From assembly GCA_002372505.1 (NCBI GenBank), contig DFGY01000004.1, positions 1-56,634 of the forward strand: 56,634 bases of DNA, in the 5' to 3' direction. The stretch is from Firmicutes bacterium UBA3738. Lineage in GTDB: Bacteria > Bacillota > Clostridia > Peptostreptococcales > Anaerovoracaceae. Of the stretch, positions 41,060 to 48,796 are shown piece by piece (positions within the stretch are counted from its first letter, which is position 1; each line of letters opens with the position of its first letter). The notes under the pieces are model-generated. The model was not told the origin of the DNA and did no database searches. It worked only from the letters and a program-made list of their open reading frames with translations. A program made the translations under genes and the position numbers.

Positions 41060-41986
41060 ATGCAAAACATAGGCAAACTTATTGAAGTTGATGTAAGGGA
41101 ACTTTGGAAACACGAGCAGAAAGATTTTTCGAACTGGATGAGTAAGGATGCAAATATAGAATACCTAAATGATATTCTGGGCCTAACTCTTGTTGATGTT
41201 GATAAAGAAGTTTATGTTGGACCATACAGATGTGACATAGTTGCACGTGATGAGACTTCAGGCATAAAAGTGGTAATAGAGAATCAACTTGAATCAACTA
41301 ACCATGATCACCTAGGCAAAATAATTACATACGCAGCAGGATTGGATGCGAGGTTTATAGTTTGGATTGTAAAAGAAGCTAAAGAGGAGCATAGGGCTGC
41401 TATTGAATGGTTAAACAATAACACGAATGATGGAGTCAATTTCTTCTTGATCGAGATCCATGCTTACAGAATAGGTGAATCTGAACCAGCTCCAAAGTTT
41501 GAAGTTATAGAAAAGCCTAATGATTTTGTAAAGAGAAGTAAAATAAGCAATCGTAATGAGGAGTTGAGCAGAAGCGAATCTGAAAGGCTGTTGTTCTGGG
41601 AAGAATTGAACAGAAGTCTTGCAGAAAAAGGAAGACCATTTAATATCAGAAAAGCGACTACAGATCACTGGTATGATGTGGCCGTTGGGTCAAGCGAGGC
41701 GCACATTTCGATTACCTTGGTAAATAAAGAGGGCGTAATAGGAGTAGAGTTTAATATCCATAACAATAAGGAACTATTTGATGACCTATACGAAAAGAAA
41801 GATGAAATAGAAAATCAAACAGGGCTGAAATATAACTGGGAACGATTAGATAATAAAAAAGCATCAAGAATTATTTATCATATAGAAGGACTTAACTTTA
41901 ACAATCATTCAAATTATAAAGAGTTAATTGAGAAGAGTATTTCAACCGCTGTTGTGATGAGAGATGTGTTCAGAAAATATATGTAG
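41060..41986 (+). CDS. DUF4268 / PD-(D/E)XK nuclease-like protein
   Basis: A 308-residue protein of a family common in defence islands. The N-terminal half is a restriction-endonuclease-like fold: YVGPYRCDIVARDE...KVVIENQLESTNHDHLGKIITYA (D...E-x-Q with H-x-H-L-G-K), LDARFIVWIVKEAKEEHRAAI. The C-terminal ~130 residues (NRSLAEKGRPFNIRKATTDHWYDVAVG...) are DUF4268. Likely a nuclease or a nuclease-derived sensor; target unknown. RBS AGAGGAGG. Could be an accessory of the GATC system 58 nt upstream. Confidence 0.75.
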   Translation: MQNIGKLIEVDVRELWKHEQKDFSNWMSKDANIEYLNDILGLTLVDVDKEVYVGPYRCDIVARDETSGIKVVIENQLESTNHDHLGKIITYAAGLDARFIVWIVKEAKEEHRAAIEWLNNNTNDGVNFFLIEIHAYRIGESEPAPKFEVIEKPNDFVKRSKISNRNEELSRSESERLLFWEELNRSLAEKGRPFNIRKATTDHWYDVAVGSSEAHISITLVNKEGVIGVEFNIHNNKELFDDLYEKKDEIENQTGLKYNWERLDNKKASRIIYHIEGLNFNNHSNYKELIEKSISTAVVMRDVFRKYM

Positions 41987-42025
41987 TTTTCAGCACTACA
42001 TTGTAAAAAAGAAAGGGATTTAATC

Positions 42026-42085
42026 ATGGGCGAATATTACAAATGGGTAACCGTTGATAAAAAAGGAGTACATTTCGCCAAGTGA
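42026..42085 (+). pseudogene. Truncated start of a gene (19 codons)
   Basis: MGEYYKWVTVDKKGVHFAK then TGA, preceded by a good AAAGGGA site. The sequence looks like the conserved first residues of a longer accessory-protein family, cut off after ~15 residues; the downstream DNA does not continue it. Low-confidence remnant. Confidence 0.35.
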
Positions 42086-42101
42086 TAAGGCTTAAAGAAT
42101 C

Positions 42102-42809
42102 ATGTGTAGGTTTATAAAAAAGAATTGGGGGTTAACAATTTGCTTTATCATTGCACTAGGAATTTGCATTACATATGTTTGTATACTTAATAATGAGGGA
42201 GGAATTAGTCATACAAATAAGTGGTTCAATCTGCTCTTTCAACTATCAATAGGTTTTATTATTAATTTCATCTTTTATTTAACTCAGATATATATTCCAC
42301 AGTACAAGCATGATAAAGAAGCAAACAAGTGCGTAGGCGTTAGAGTTAATGAAGTTGCTGATCACATGAGAGAGATTTTCTCGCAACTTGGAATTATATA
42401 TAAGGGGGAATACGATGAAAGTAGAGTGAATAATGAATACTGGCTAGACTTGTTGAAGAAAATCAACATAGACGATAAAGTGAGGGTTATAAATCCTTCA
42501 AGATTTTACTCCACAAGTCAAAGCGAAGAAGCCCATTTTACTGTAAGGGAGTGGATTCTATCTAGAGTTAGCCTTGTGGAGAGTGATATAGACAAGATTA
42601 TGAAGTACTATACTCCATATATAACCACCGATCTTATGAACGCCATGGAGCAAATAATACGATCAACGATGCACCAAAACTTAGCGAGATCATTATTACA
42701 TCTTCAAACAAATATCTCTTTTTATAATATGAATGATGATATCTTCTTGAAACCATACTTTGCCCTCATGAAAGACCTCGAGAAGATTAGGTCTCAGTAT
42801 ATAAACTGA
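42102..42809 (+). CDS. Two-helix membrane protein of unknown function
   Basis: A 235-residue protein. Two N-terminal transmembrane helices (about 10-30 and 44-66: GLTICFIIALGICITYVCIL, WFNLLFQLSIGFIINFIFYL) precede a ~165-residue cytoplasmic helical domain (RVNEVADHMREIFSQLG, VREWILSRVSLVESDIDKIMKYY). I do not recognise a family. In defence islands such proteins can be membrane effectors, but nothing here proves it. Weak RBS. Lies between the DUF4268 gene and the TcmP operon. Confidence 0.6.
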   Translation: MCRFIKKNWGLTICFIIALGICITYVCILNNEGGISHTNKWFNLLFQLSIGFIINFIFYLTQIYIPQYKHDKEANKCVGVRVNEVADHMREIFSQLGIIYKGEYDESRVNNEYWLDLLKKINIDDKVRVINPSRFYSTSQSEEAHFTVREWILSRVSLVESDIDKIMKYYTPYITTDLMNAMEQIIRSTMHQNLARSLLHLQTNISFYNMNDDIFLKPYFALMKDLEKIRSQYIN

Positions 42810-42867
42810 ACGATGTAAGAAATATAGGATTGAAAAAAGTGCAAGAAAGGTATAACAGTTTAAATAA

Positions 42868-44007
42868 ATGGATTTTAAATTAGAGCAAGCAAAACCACAT
42901 ACAATAAAAAAGTTTGAAATTATAGATAAATATGTTGATGGATGGGCGAGAAAGATTCTCGGTTATAACGGCAAGGATGGACAATCAGGCTCAAAAGGAG
43001 TTATATACATTGATTGCATGAGCAATGCTGGAATGTACATCAATGAGTTGGGCGACGAGGTTAGAGGGACAGCGCTCAGGGTAGCAGCGACGTTGCAGAA
43101 TATTGTAAAGGACTATCCGGACAAAGAGGCCATTCTCTTTTTTAACGATTATGATCAAGAGAAGATAGATGCCTTAACTGGATATCTGAGAGAATATCAT
43201 CTGGGAGATGACGATAATGAACAAGTGACAATAGTATATGACTGCGGTGATAGAGATGAATTTCTTGAAAAACTTGATCCTATCATAAGGCAGAAGTATT
43301 GCGGCTATAACACTCTGCTCCTCTATGACCCATATAAGGCCACGCTCAACTGGGATGCCATTACGCCATTTATTAATCGCTGGGGAGAAGTAATTATTAA
43401 TCATATGGTTAGTGACACAACAAGAGGTGCCAAGCAAGCAAAAAAGGATTCTGTGAAGCAGAAGTACCAGAAAACATATCAGAAAAACATCGAGGACATT
43501 ATTGCGGTTGGTAGCGATAAGGCCAAGTTAGAGAAGATTATTGTAGATATTATCAAGGATAGTGCAGATTCCAATTATGATACTTTTATCGCATCTTTTC
43601 CTTTTTTTACAAGGAAGAATGGTCTGTTATATAATCTTATCTACTGTACACATCATGTCGAAGGGATGAAACTATTCAAGCATATGACGTGGGATGCGTT
43701 TGGAGGGAAGTCCTCCATGAAGAAAACAAATGATTATGGGGGTGTACAATTAACGTTCAATATGGATATGGAGATTGTGCAACCAGATGAAACAGATGAA
43801 GATTGTTATACGATTAAGGATGTAGCAAAATACATATTTGAAAAATACGGGACTCGTGACAATCTCAATATGAAGGAAATCTATGCAGACTTGGATGTAC
43901 ATCCTGTTTTTCCAAGCGATGGCTACAAACCAAATATCAAAAAGGAATTAAAAGAAAGGTACAAGGCGGAGATCAAGCGTGACAATACAGTGATCTTCCC
44001 GAAATAA
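42868..44007 (+). CDS. tcmP: Three-Cys-motif partner protein TcmP
   Basis: A 379-residue TcmP homologue: FKLEQAKPHTIKKFEIIDKYV, YIDCMSNAGMYINELGDEVRGTALRVA (resembling a SAM-methyltransferase-like core), LFFNDYDQEKIDAL, LLLYDPYKATLNWDAI and INHMVSDTTRGAKQA. The family is defined by its genomic pairing with three-Cys-motif (Gp37/Gp68, DUF5131) proteins, exactly as here, where the partner begins three nt after this stop. The C-terminus (~310-379) is a winged-helix-like segment. Biochemical role unknown; a methyltransferase-like or nucleotide-modifying function is a guess. Confidence 0.85.
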   Translation: MDFKLEQAKPHTIKKFEIIDKYVDGWARKILGYNGKDGQSGSKGVIYIDCMSNAGMYINELGDEVRGTALRVAATLQNIVKDYPDKEAILFFNDYDQEKIDALTGYLREYHLGDDDNEQVTIVYDCGDRDEFLEKLDPIIRQKYCGYNTLLLYDPYKATLNWDAITPFINRWGEVIINHMVSDTTRGAKQAKKDSVKQKYQKTYQKNIEDIIAVGSDKAKLEKIIVDIIKDSADSNYDTFIASFPFFTRKNGLLYNLIYCTHHVEGMKLFKHMTWDAFGGKSSMKKTNDYGGVQLTFNMDMEIVQPDETDEDCYTIKDVAKYIFEKYGTRDNLNMKEIYADLDVHPVFPSDGYKPNIKKELKERYKAEIKRDNTVIFPK

Positions 44008-44009
44008 TA

Positions 44010-44726
44010 ATGGCAGTAAGTAAGATAGAGTGGACAGAAGAAACATGGAACCCAATAACCGGATGCACCAAATGTTCAAACGGTTGTAAACACTGCTACG
44101 CAGAGAAGTTTGCGAAGCGTCTTCAGGCTATGGGTAATGAAAGATATAAAAATGCATTTAAGGTCACGGTGCACCGAGACTTATTTGAGCGACCGCTTCA
44201 TTGGACAAAGTCAAAGATGATTTTTGTAAACTCAATGTCCGATCTATTCCATCCGAAAGTAGCACAAAAAGATATTCTCGCGATTTTTGATGTAATGAAT
44301 AGAGCGAGTTGGCACACGTTTCAGATTCTCACAAAAAGAGCGGATCGCCTCGTAGAACTCTCGGATAAGATTAAATGGACGGACAACATCTGGATGGGTG
44401 TATCTATAGAGGACAAGGATGCTCTGGTTCGTTGTGAAAAACTAAAGCAAACCGGCGCAAAGATAAAGTTTGTATCGGCAGAGCCACTTCTTGAATCTAT
44501 CTCCGAGATTAACCTTGATGGAATAGACTGGCTTATTGTAGGAGGGGAATCTGGAGCCGGAAGCAGACCCATGGAAGAAGAATGGGTTTTAGAGCTTAAA
44601 GATAAGGCAAATGAAGCTGGGACAGCCTTCTTCTTCAAACAGTGGGGCGGCACAAGAAAAAAGAAAACTGGCTGTAAATTGAAAGGTCGGGAATACAAAC
44701 AATATCCAAAGAAAAAGAAGAAGTGA
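44010..44726 (+). CDS. Three-Cys-motif protein, phage Gp37/Gp68 family (DUF5131)
   Basis: A 238-residue DUF5131 protein. WNPITGCTKCSNGCKHCYAEKF holds the cysteine motif (C-x2-C-x3-C-x2-C; the family trio plus one extra Cys), reminiscent of radical-SAM iron-sulfur binding. MIFVNSMSDLFHPKV, FQILTKRADRL, WMGVSIEDKDAL, KFVSAEPLLESI and LIVGGESGAGSRPM follow, then a Cys/Lys-rich end. Occurs on phages and mobile DNA. Partnered with TcmP and here also with an FRG protein eight nt downstream. Confidence 0.88.
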   Translation: MAVSKIEWTEETWNPITGCTKCSNGCKHCYAEKFAKRLQAMGNERYKNAFKVTVHRDLFERPLHWTKSKMIFVNSMSDLFHPKVAQKDILAIFDVMNRASWHTFQILTKRADRLVELSDKIKWTDNIWMGVSIEDKDALVRCEKLKQTGAKIKFVSAEPLLESISEINLDGIDWLIVGGESGAGSRPMEEEWVLELKDKANEAGTAFFFKQWGGTRKKKTGCKLKGREYKQYPKKKKK

Positions 44727-44733
44727 ATTATAA

Positions 44734-45582
44734 ATGTACGACATAGAGAAAGAAATATGTTCAATAGAAGAATACATTACTTTTATACACGATTATCGGA
44801 TCAATGAGAAAACCGAGCTATGGTACAGAGGCCATCGAGACAATATGTGGGATCTTGAGCCAAGTATAAATCGTGAGAAAAGAATAGATTTTCCGAAACT
44901 AAAGCCCGGAGAAGTATCCGAATTAAGATATAAAAACGTATTGGATTTCAAGAAAGAATTAGACGCATTCATTTCTAGTGTGCGTGATGGTGTTCCTTCA
45001 AAATTTAACAGATTTCACTATATGTTTTTAGGTCAGCATTATGGCCTCAAAACCCCTGCGTTAGACTGGACGACGGATCCGCTGGTTGCATTGTTTTTTG
45101 CAATTAATGAGTATAAATACTCAGAGGGTATATTCCCTGTTGTATTTATACTGAAACCCTCCTTACTAAACGAATACAGCAGAATACAGATAGATAAAAA
45201 GCCGCTATGCGAATCTTTGAATGTTGATTTAATACCAGACCCAGATGCTATATTTGAAGAGTGGTTAAACGATCTAAACAACACACCTTTTGTAGATGTT
45301 CCATTAGCGGTGAAAAGTGACTATGACATATCGTATCGGATATCAAGACAATCCGGTGTGTTCACGTTGATGGATCTAAGAGGAAGAAACTTTCCATGGA
45401 TTCAAACACTCATTAACGGAGAAACATTTGGAATAACTCTCAAAATTCATCCGGGGAGTATTGAAAGCATGCTTGCAAATTTAGAAACTTTAAATATTAC
45501 AAAAAAAACAATTTACGGAGCGGATCATGAGGAATGGGATGACATTTGTAAAAAGGTAGTTATAGAAACCCCCACTCTTTAG
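44734..45582 (+). CDS. FRG domain protein
   Basis: A 282-residue FRG-domain protein. LWYRGHRDNMWDLEPSINR (the F/Y-R-G motif) and FLGQHYGLKTPALDWTTDPLVALFFAI are the family blocks; RQSGVFTLMD lies nearer the C-terminus. FRG domains occur often in phage and defence contexts; the fold has been compared with ADP-ribosyltransferase-like folds, but activity is not established. Last gene of the TcmP operon, with a terminator 60 nt after it. Confidence 0.85.
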   Translation: MYDIEKEICSIEEYITFIHDYRINEKTELWYRGHRDNMWDLEPSINREKRIDFPKLKPGEVSELRYKNVLDFKKELDAFISSVRDGVPSKFNRFHYMFLGQHYGLKTPALDWTTDPLVALFFAINEYKYSEGIFPVVFILKPSLLNEYSRIQIDKKPLCESLNVDLIPDPDAIFEEWLNDLNNTPFVDVPLAVKSDYDISYRISRQSGVFTLMDLRGRNFPWIQTLINGETFGITLKIHPGSIESMLANLETLNITKKTIYGADHEEWDDICKKVVIETPTL

Positions 45583-45643
45583 CTTCGATAATGACCGTGC
45601 TAATGGTATGAAAGGATTGCTAATATAAAAGCTGTTTAGGAGA

Positions 45644-45667
45644 GATGTGATTTCACATCACTTTTTT
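45644..45667 (+). terminator. Intrinsic terminator of the TcmP-DUF5131-FRG operon
   Basis: GATGTGA, loop TT, TCACATC, A, then CTTTTTT. Seven-bp stem with six T. Confidence 0.7.
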
Positions 45668-45672
45668 ACACA

Positions 45673-45721
45673 TTGACACTGTTATGTTGAAATGTCATAT
45701 TACGCTATATAGCGTAATATG
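45673..45721 (+). promoter_or_regulatory. Promoter overlapped by a 26-bp perfect palindrome
   Basis: -35 TTGACA (45673-45678), 17-nt spacer, -10 CATATT (45696-45701). The palindrome 45696-45721 has half-site CATATTACGCTAT and covers the -10 and start site, an ideal autorepressor operator. The regulator gene behind it is broken. Confidence 0.75.
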
Positions 45722-45751
45722 ACCGTTATGCTATCTCACGAAAGGAGACTA

Positions 45752-45974
45752 TGATGAAAGATGAGAACATGACTTTTGCCCAGTTTATAAGGGAAAAAGC
45801 AGGAGTCACCAAGTGGACTTACGTTAAAGGATGTATCAGAGAAGCTGGGAATGTCGCTTACTATGTATAGTGACGTTGAAAAAGATAGGCGTATCCCGTG
45901 CCCTATAATTCCGAATAAAACTCCACCGCAAAAACTGTTTTTAAGTGTTGAATCAGTAAAAAAAGTTGCTTGAA
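45752..45974 (+). pseudogene. Frameshifted XRE helix-turn-helix regulator
   Basis: Frame 1 starts MMKDENMTFAQFIREKAGVT and stops at 45870. The adjacent frame reads LTLKDVSEKLGMSLTMYSDVEKDRRIP across the same DNA, a clear XRE helix-turn-helix, and goes on to a stop near 45973. One indel near 45815 separates the two. A good RBS (GAAAGGAG) and the palindromic promoter remain. Probable regulator of a lost element. Confidence 0.65.
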
Positions 45975-46023
45975 ATGGGCGGATATGACAAAAAACTATC
46001 GAGAGAGTAGTTCCTTTTCACTG

Positions 46024-46231
46024 TCGTGATTCAAGGAGTCATGATTATACAATTAATCGTACTGAAGCGAAAAAACTAGGTCTGCATATAGAATCACCAT
46101 CGCAGGAAGTGTATAATGAATTAAAAACATGGTACAATGATGTATGTTCAGAGTTGAAACTAAGAGTTTCATATGATCCTGTGAAGGAATTAGGTAGTTC
46201 CCAAAGTAAGCCATACTCGTTTAAGCGTTGA
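46024..46231 (+). pseudogene. Fragment resembling the C-terminus of an SDH_sah/ClpP-like protease
   Basis: A start-less frame RSHDYTINRTEAKKLGLHIES...ELKTWYNDVCSELKL...SKPYSFKR ending at 46231. The H-D-Y-x-I-x-x-x-E-A-x-x-L-G-L pattern is the C-terminal signature of serine-dehydrogenase-proteinase (SDH_sah) proteins. The rest of the gene is missing. Confidence 0.4.
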
Positions 46232-46412
46232 CTGATTGAAAGTGTAAATTTTGCACAAGATGCATTCATTTCTGAAGGAATATTAAATAAGGTTGCGATT
46301 AATAATGGTGGAACTCAAGATGTTTTTATTGCAAACAATCAATCATTTGATGGGTGGCGGCATCTTGAATATTAGGTCAAGGGATAGGATTGTTAGGCTA
46401 TAGGCGTGATTC
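46232..46412 (+). other. Decayed coding DNA
   Basis: A frame LIESVNFAQDAFISEGILNKVAINNGG...FDGWRHLEY follows the SDH_sah-like fragment directly and ends at 46374. Protein-like composition, no recognised family, no start. Confidence 0.3.
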
Positions 46413-46589
46413 ATGAGTGTAGGGGTTGGTACTCATGCAAATTTAGTAACTGAGGAGATCTATGCCGTCATGTATGAATATGGTGAATATTATTTGAAGG
46501 CTCCTAAGTATCGGAATAAAAACAATGTTTACTATGGGGCGGTAACGATTCAGAAAGGGTACTTTGCTGAGCAGATAATATGTGAATAA
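46413..46589 (+). CDS. Small hypothetical protein or fragment
   Basis: A 58-residue frame, MSVGVGTHANLVTEEIYAVM...YGAVTIQKGYFAEQIICE. No RBS of note. It probably belongs to the same broken region (45583-46622), which is otherwise without intact genes. Confidence 0.3.
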   Translation: MSVGVGTHANLVTEEIYAVMYEYGEYYLKAPKYRNKNNVYYGAVTIQKGYFAEQIICE

Positions 46590-46622
46590 CTAAAGTAGAT
46601 TATTTTTACAGGAATAGAAACC

Positions 46623-46958
46623 ATGATTTACACTCCACTAACCAAAAAAGCAATTAAACTAATGTACTTGCTTCATAAGAACCAAGCTGACAAGTCGGGG
46701 CTGCCGTATGTATTCCATCCTTGGCATGTTGCTGAGTGCATGGATGATGAGATTAAGACTACGGTGGCGCTCCTTCGTGATGTTGTGGAGGATACTGACA
46801 TTACCCCGGCAGATTTGAAACATAATTCGGACTTGGACAGACTGGACCATGTTTCAGCGAAAGATACGGAACGCAAAGAAAAGTATGCCAAGGCCATACG
46901 AATCTTGGAGGATTATAACGACAATCCACCTCGCTTGGTAAAGATGAAAGTGACTTAA
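46623..46958 (+). pseudogene. Degenerate RelA/SpoT-type (MESH1-like) HD hydrolase
   Basis: A 111-residue frame. MIYTPLTKKAIKLMYLLHKNQ, SGLPYVFHPWHVAECMDD and VALLRDVVEDTDIT match the N-terminus of the short ppGpp-hydrolase-like HD family, and LKHNSDLDRLD matches its second metal/Asp block. The family has about 40 residues between VEDTD and the L-x-H-N-S-D-x-x-R block; here they are directly joined, an internal deletion. The HD pair reads RD instead of HD (LLRDVVED), so a metal His is lost. Probably inactive. Confidence 0.7.
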
Positions 46959-47024
46959 TCATGGATGAATGGCTAAGTTACAAGTGCAAAAAATGCATAA
47001 AAATGAGGAAGGAAAGAATTAATT

Positions 47025-47534
47025 ATGAGTAGTGCTACTATTGATGCGATAGGAATAATAATAGCTGCGATTGTACCAATTATTGTTATGCGCATTACAC
47101 TTTGTAATGAGAAGAAAATGCATAAGGAACAGATCAAGCAGATTGAAGAGAAGAATAGAGTGGATGCAATGCCTATCATAGATGCAGAGGTGCTTCACAA
47201 TTCAATCGTAAAAGATGATGAAGGAGTTACAAAATATATCCAGGCAGATCTCAGCCTTTCTAATAAGGGTAATGGAACAGCCATAGGAATTACGGGTGGT
47301 AATGAAGCTGATTATTATGATTCTGTCGTGCCCATTGGAGGGTCGACGAGTTCGTGGGATGTTAAAATGATAAACAATGAAAAAAATGAATGCGAGTATG
47401 TCATTCACTTTGAAGACTTATATGGCAATAGATATGAAGAAATAATCAAATTTGAACTTATTGAAGCTGGCAATGGTTGTCAACTTAAGAGGCGTAGTGT
47501 TACATTGCCACGATTAATATCACAGAACGATTAA
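47025..47534 (+). CDS. Single-pass membrane protein of unknown function
   Basis: A 169-residue protein. One N-terminal transmembrane helix (residues 5-23, IDAIGIIIAAIVPIIVM), a short charged coiled segment (NEKKMHKEQIKQIEEK), then an all-beta, Ig-like domain (IQADLSLSNKGNGTAIGITGG...YVIHFEDLYGNRYEE). No family recognised. RBS AGGAAGG. Lies alone between the decayed HD gene and the helicase operon. Confidence 0.6.
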   Translation: MSSATIDAIGIIIAAIVPIIVMRITLCNEKKMHKEQIKQIEEKNRVDAMPIIDAEVLHNSIVKDDEGVTKYIQADLSLSNKGNGTAIGITGGNEADYYDSVVPIGGSTSSWDVKMINNEKNECEYVIHFEDLYGNRYEEIIKFELIEAGNGCQLKRRSVTLPRLISQND

Positions 47535-47593
47535 ATTTAAAAAGATAAGGCTTCTGATACTGAGCCGCCTAGATAGGAACGAAGAAAAAGAAA

Positions 47594-48796
47594 ATGGCTA
47601 TAGGCTGGATTGATTATTCAAAAAGTGAAAGAAATAAAGTTTTAGGTGTGCTTGATCTTCTGACGGAAGATGGTACTTTGGATGAGCTGGGGATAGCTCC
47701 GATTCGTGATGGGTTTTCAAATTTGTTTTTCCCGGGTACCACGACTATCCAGACGAGGGCCAAGTACTTTTTTATTGTCCCGTATATTCTAAAGGATATT
47801 GAATTGAGCAGGGAGCTGTCTCCGAAGAAGTTGACTGAGTATCTTGGGGACGAGGAGCGTTCCTGTGCAGAGAGTTTGCTTCAAAAGAATCCTGATGCTG
47901 ATGGCGTAATAGGGAAGAGGTCCCTTGCTCAAGGGGGCTGGGTTAAGAGGCCGCCATCGGAAATATATTGGAATGGACTTAAGCAATACAATATAGTGAC
48001 GGAGAAAAAGCTATCAATTTCTGAGTATATAAATGTCATATGCTCGCTAAAAAGGTCCAAAGCAAATGCCATCCAACTGGGAAACAGGAGTGACAATGCA
48101 GAGGATAGAGATCAAGACGATAAAAACGCTGACAACTCTTTTAAGTATAGATTCTTAAACATTCCAACATACAAGAGTTCATGGAAGGAAGACCTGACAC
48201 TGGATCTCTCCGGTGAAGAGGCTATGTTTCTTAAGAAGCAAATCGTGAATAGCTGCCCCGAGTCCATGCTGGCATATATTCTGGAAAATGATATAAAAGA
48301 AATAATGGAACTGGAGCGTTACGCTGATGTTGAGTCCATAATCAGTCGATTCCCGGAGGGCATCCGAGAGGACTACAGATTATCCGTTAAGTTTGCCGAC
48401 TTTGTGTTTTTACTCCAGACTATTTACAACATCATGGTTTCCGACGGGGAAAACAGCGAGGCTAACAATAACTGGTCAGACATGCATAGCAGCATTGCGG
48501 AGAGAGCTGATATAGACATCAAATTGATAATTGACAAATTCGGCTTATCCGGCAACGTTGGTTTGAAACTATTTCTGCGCAGCTCGCAGGAGGCCATGCT
48601 TAGCGATAATGTTGAGCAGCTGAAGCATATAATAAAAAATAGAGAAGTTGATTTAAAGGGTGTTAACCGTGCCAAGAGTGCGCATCCGAGTGAGTTCGAC
48701 TATGATGCCTGGTTTGGCGGAGGTTTGCTTGAATATAGATTCGGTAGTGTTAAAACGATAGTGAAAGATATTTTTAAAGGGCTGGAATTATGCTGA
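47594..48796 (+). CDS. DUF6361 family protein
   Basis: A 400-residue DUF6361-type protein: MAIGWIDYSKSERNKVLGVLDLL, LDELGIAPIRDGFSNLFFPGTTTIQTRAKYFFIVPYIL split, SLAQGGWVKRPPSEIYWNGL. Mostly helical. The family is found beside phospholipase-D-like nucleases and helicases in defence contexts, as here, where it overlaps the PLD gene by seven nt. Molecular role unknown; a recognition or adaptor subunit is my inference. Confidence 0.75.
   Translation: MAIGWIDYSKSERNKVLGVLDLLTEDGTLDELGIAPIRDGFSNLFFPGTTTIQTRAKYFFIVPYILKDIELSRELSPKKLTEYLGDEERSCAESLLQKNPDADGVIGKRSLAQGGWVKRPPSEIYWNGLKQYNIVTEKKLSISEYINVICSLKRSKANAIQLGNRSDNAEDRDQDDKNADNSFKYRFLNIPTYKSSWKEDLTLDLSGEEAMFLKKQIVNSCPESMLAYILENDIKEIMELERYADVESIISRFPEGIREDYRLSVKFADFVFLLQTIYNIMVSDGENSEANNNWSDMHSSIAERADIDIKLIIDKFGLSGNVGLKLFLRSSQEAMLSDNVEQLKHIIKNREVDLKGVNRAKSAHPSEFDYDAWFGGGLLEYRFGSVKTIVKDIFKGLELC

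Noticed and set aside
44010..44726. Canonical radical SAM enzyme
   Set aside because: The Cys spacing is suggestive, but the typical CxxxCxxC loop and downstream SAM-binding motifs are not clear; left as DUF5131.
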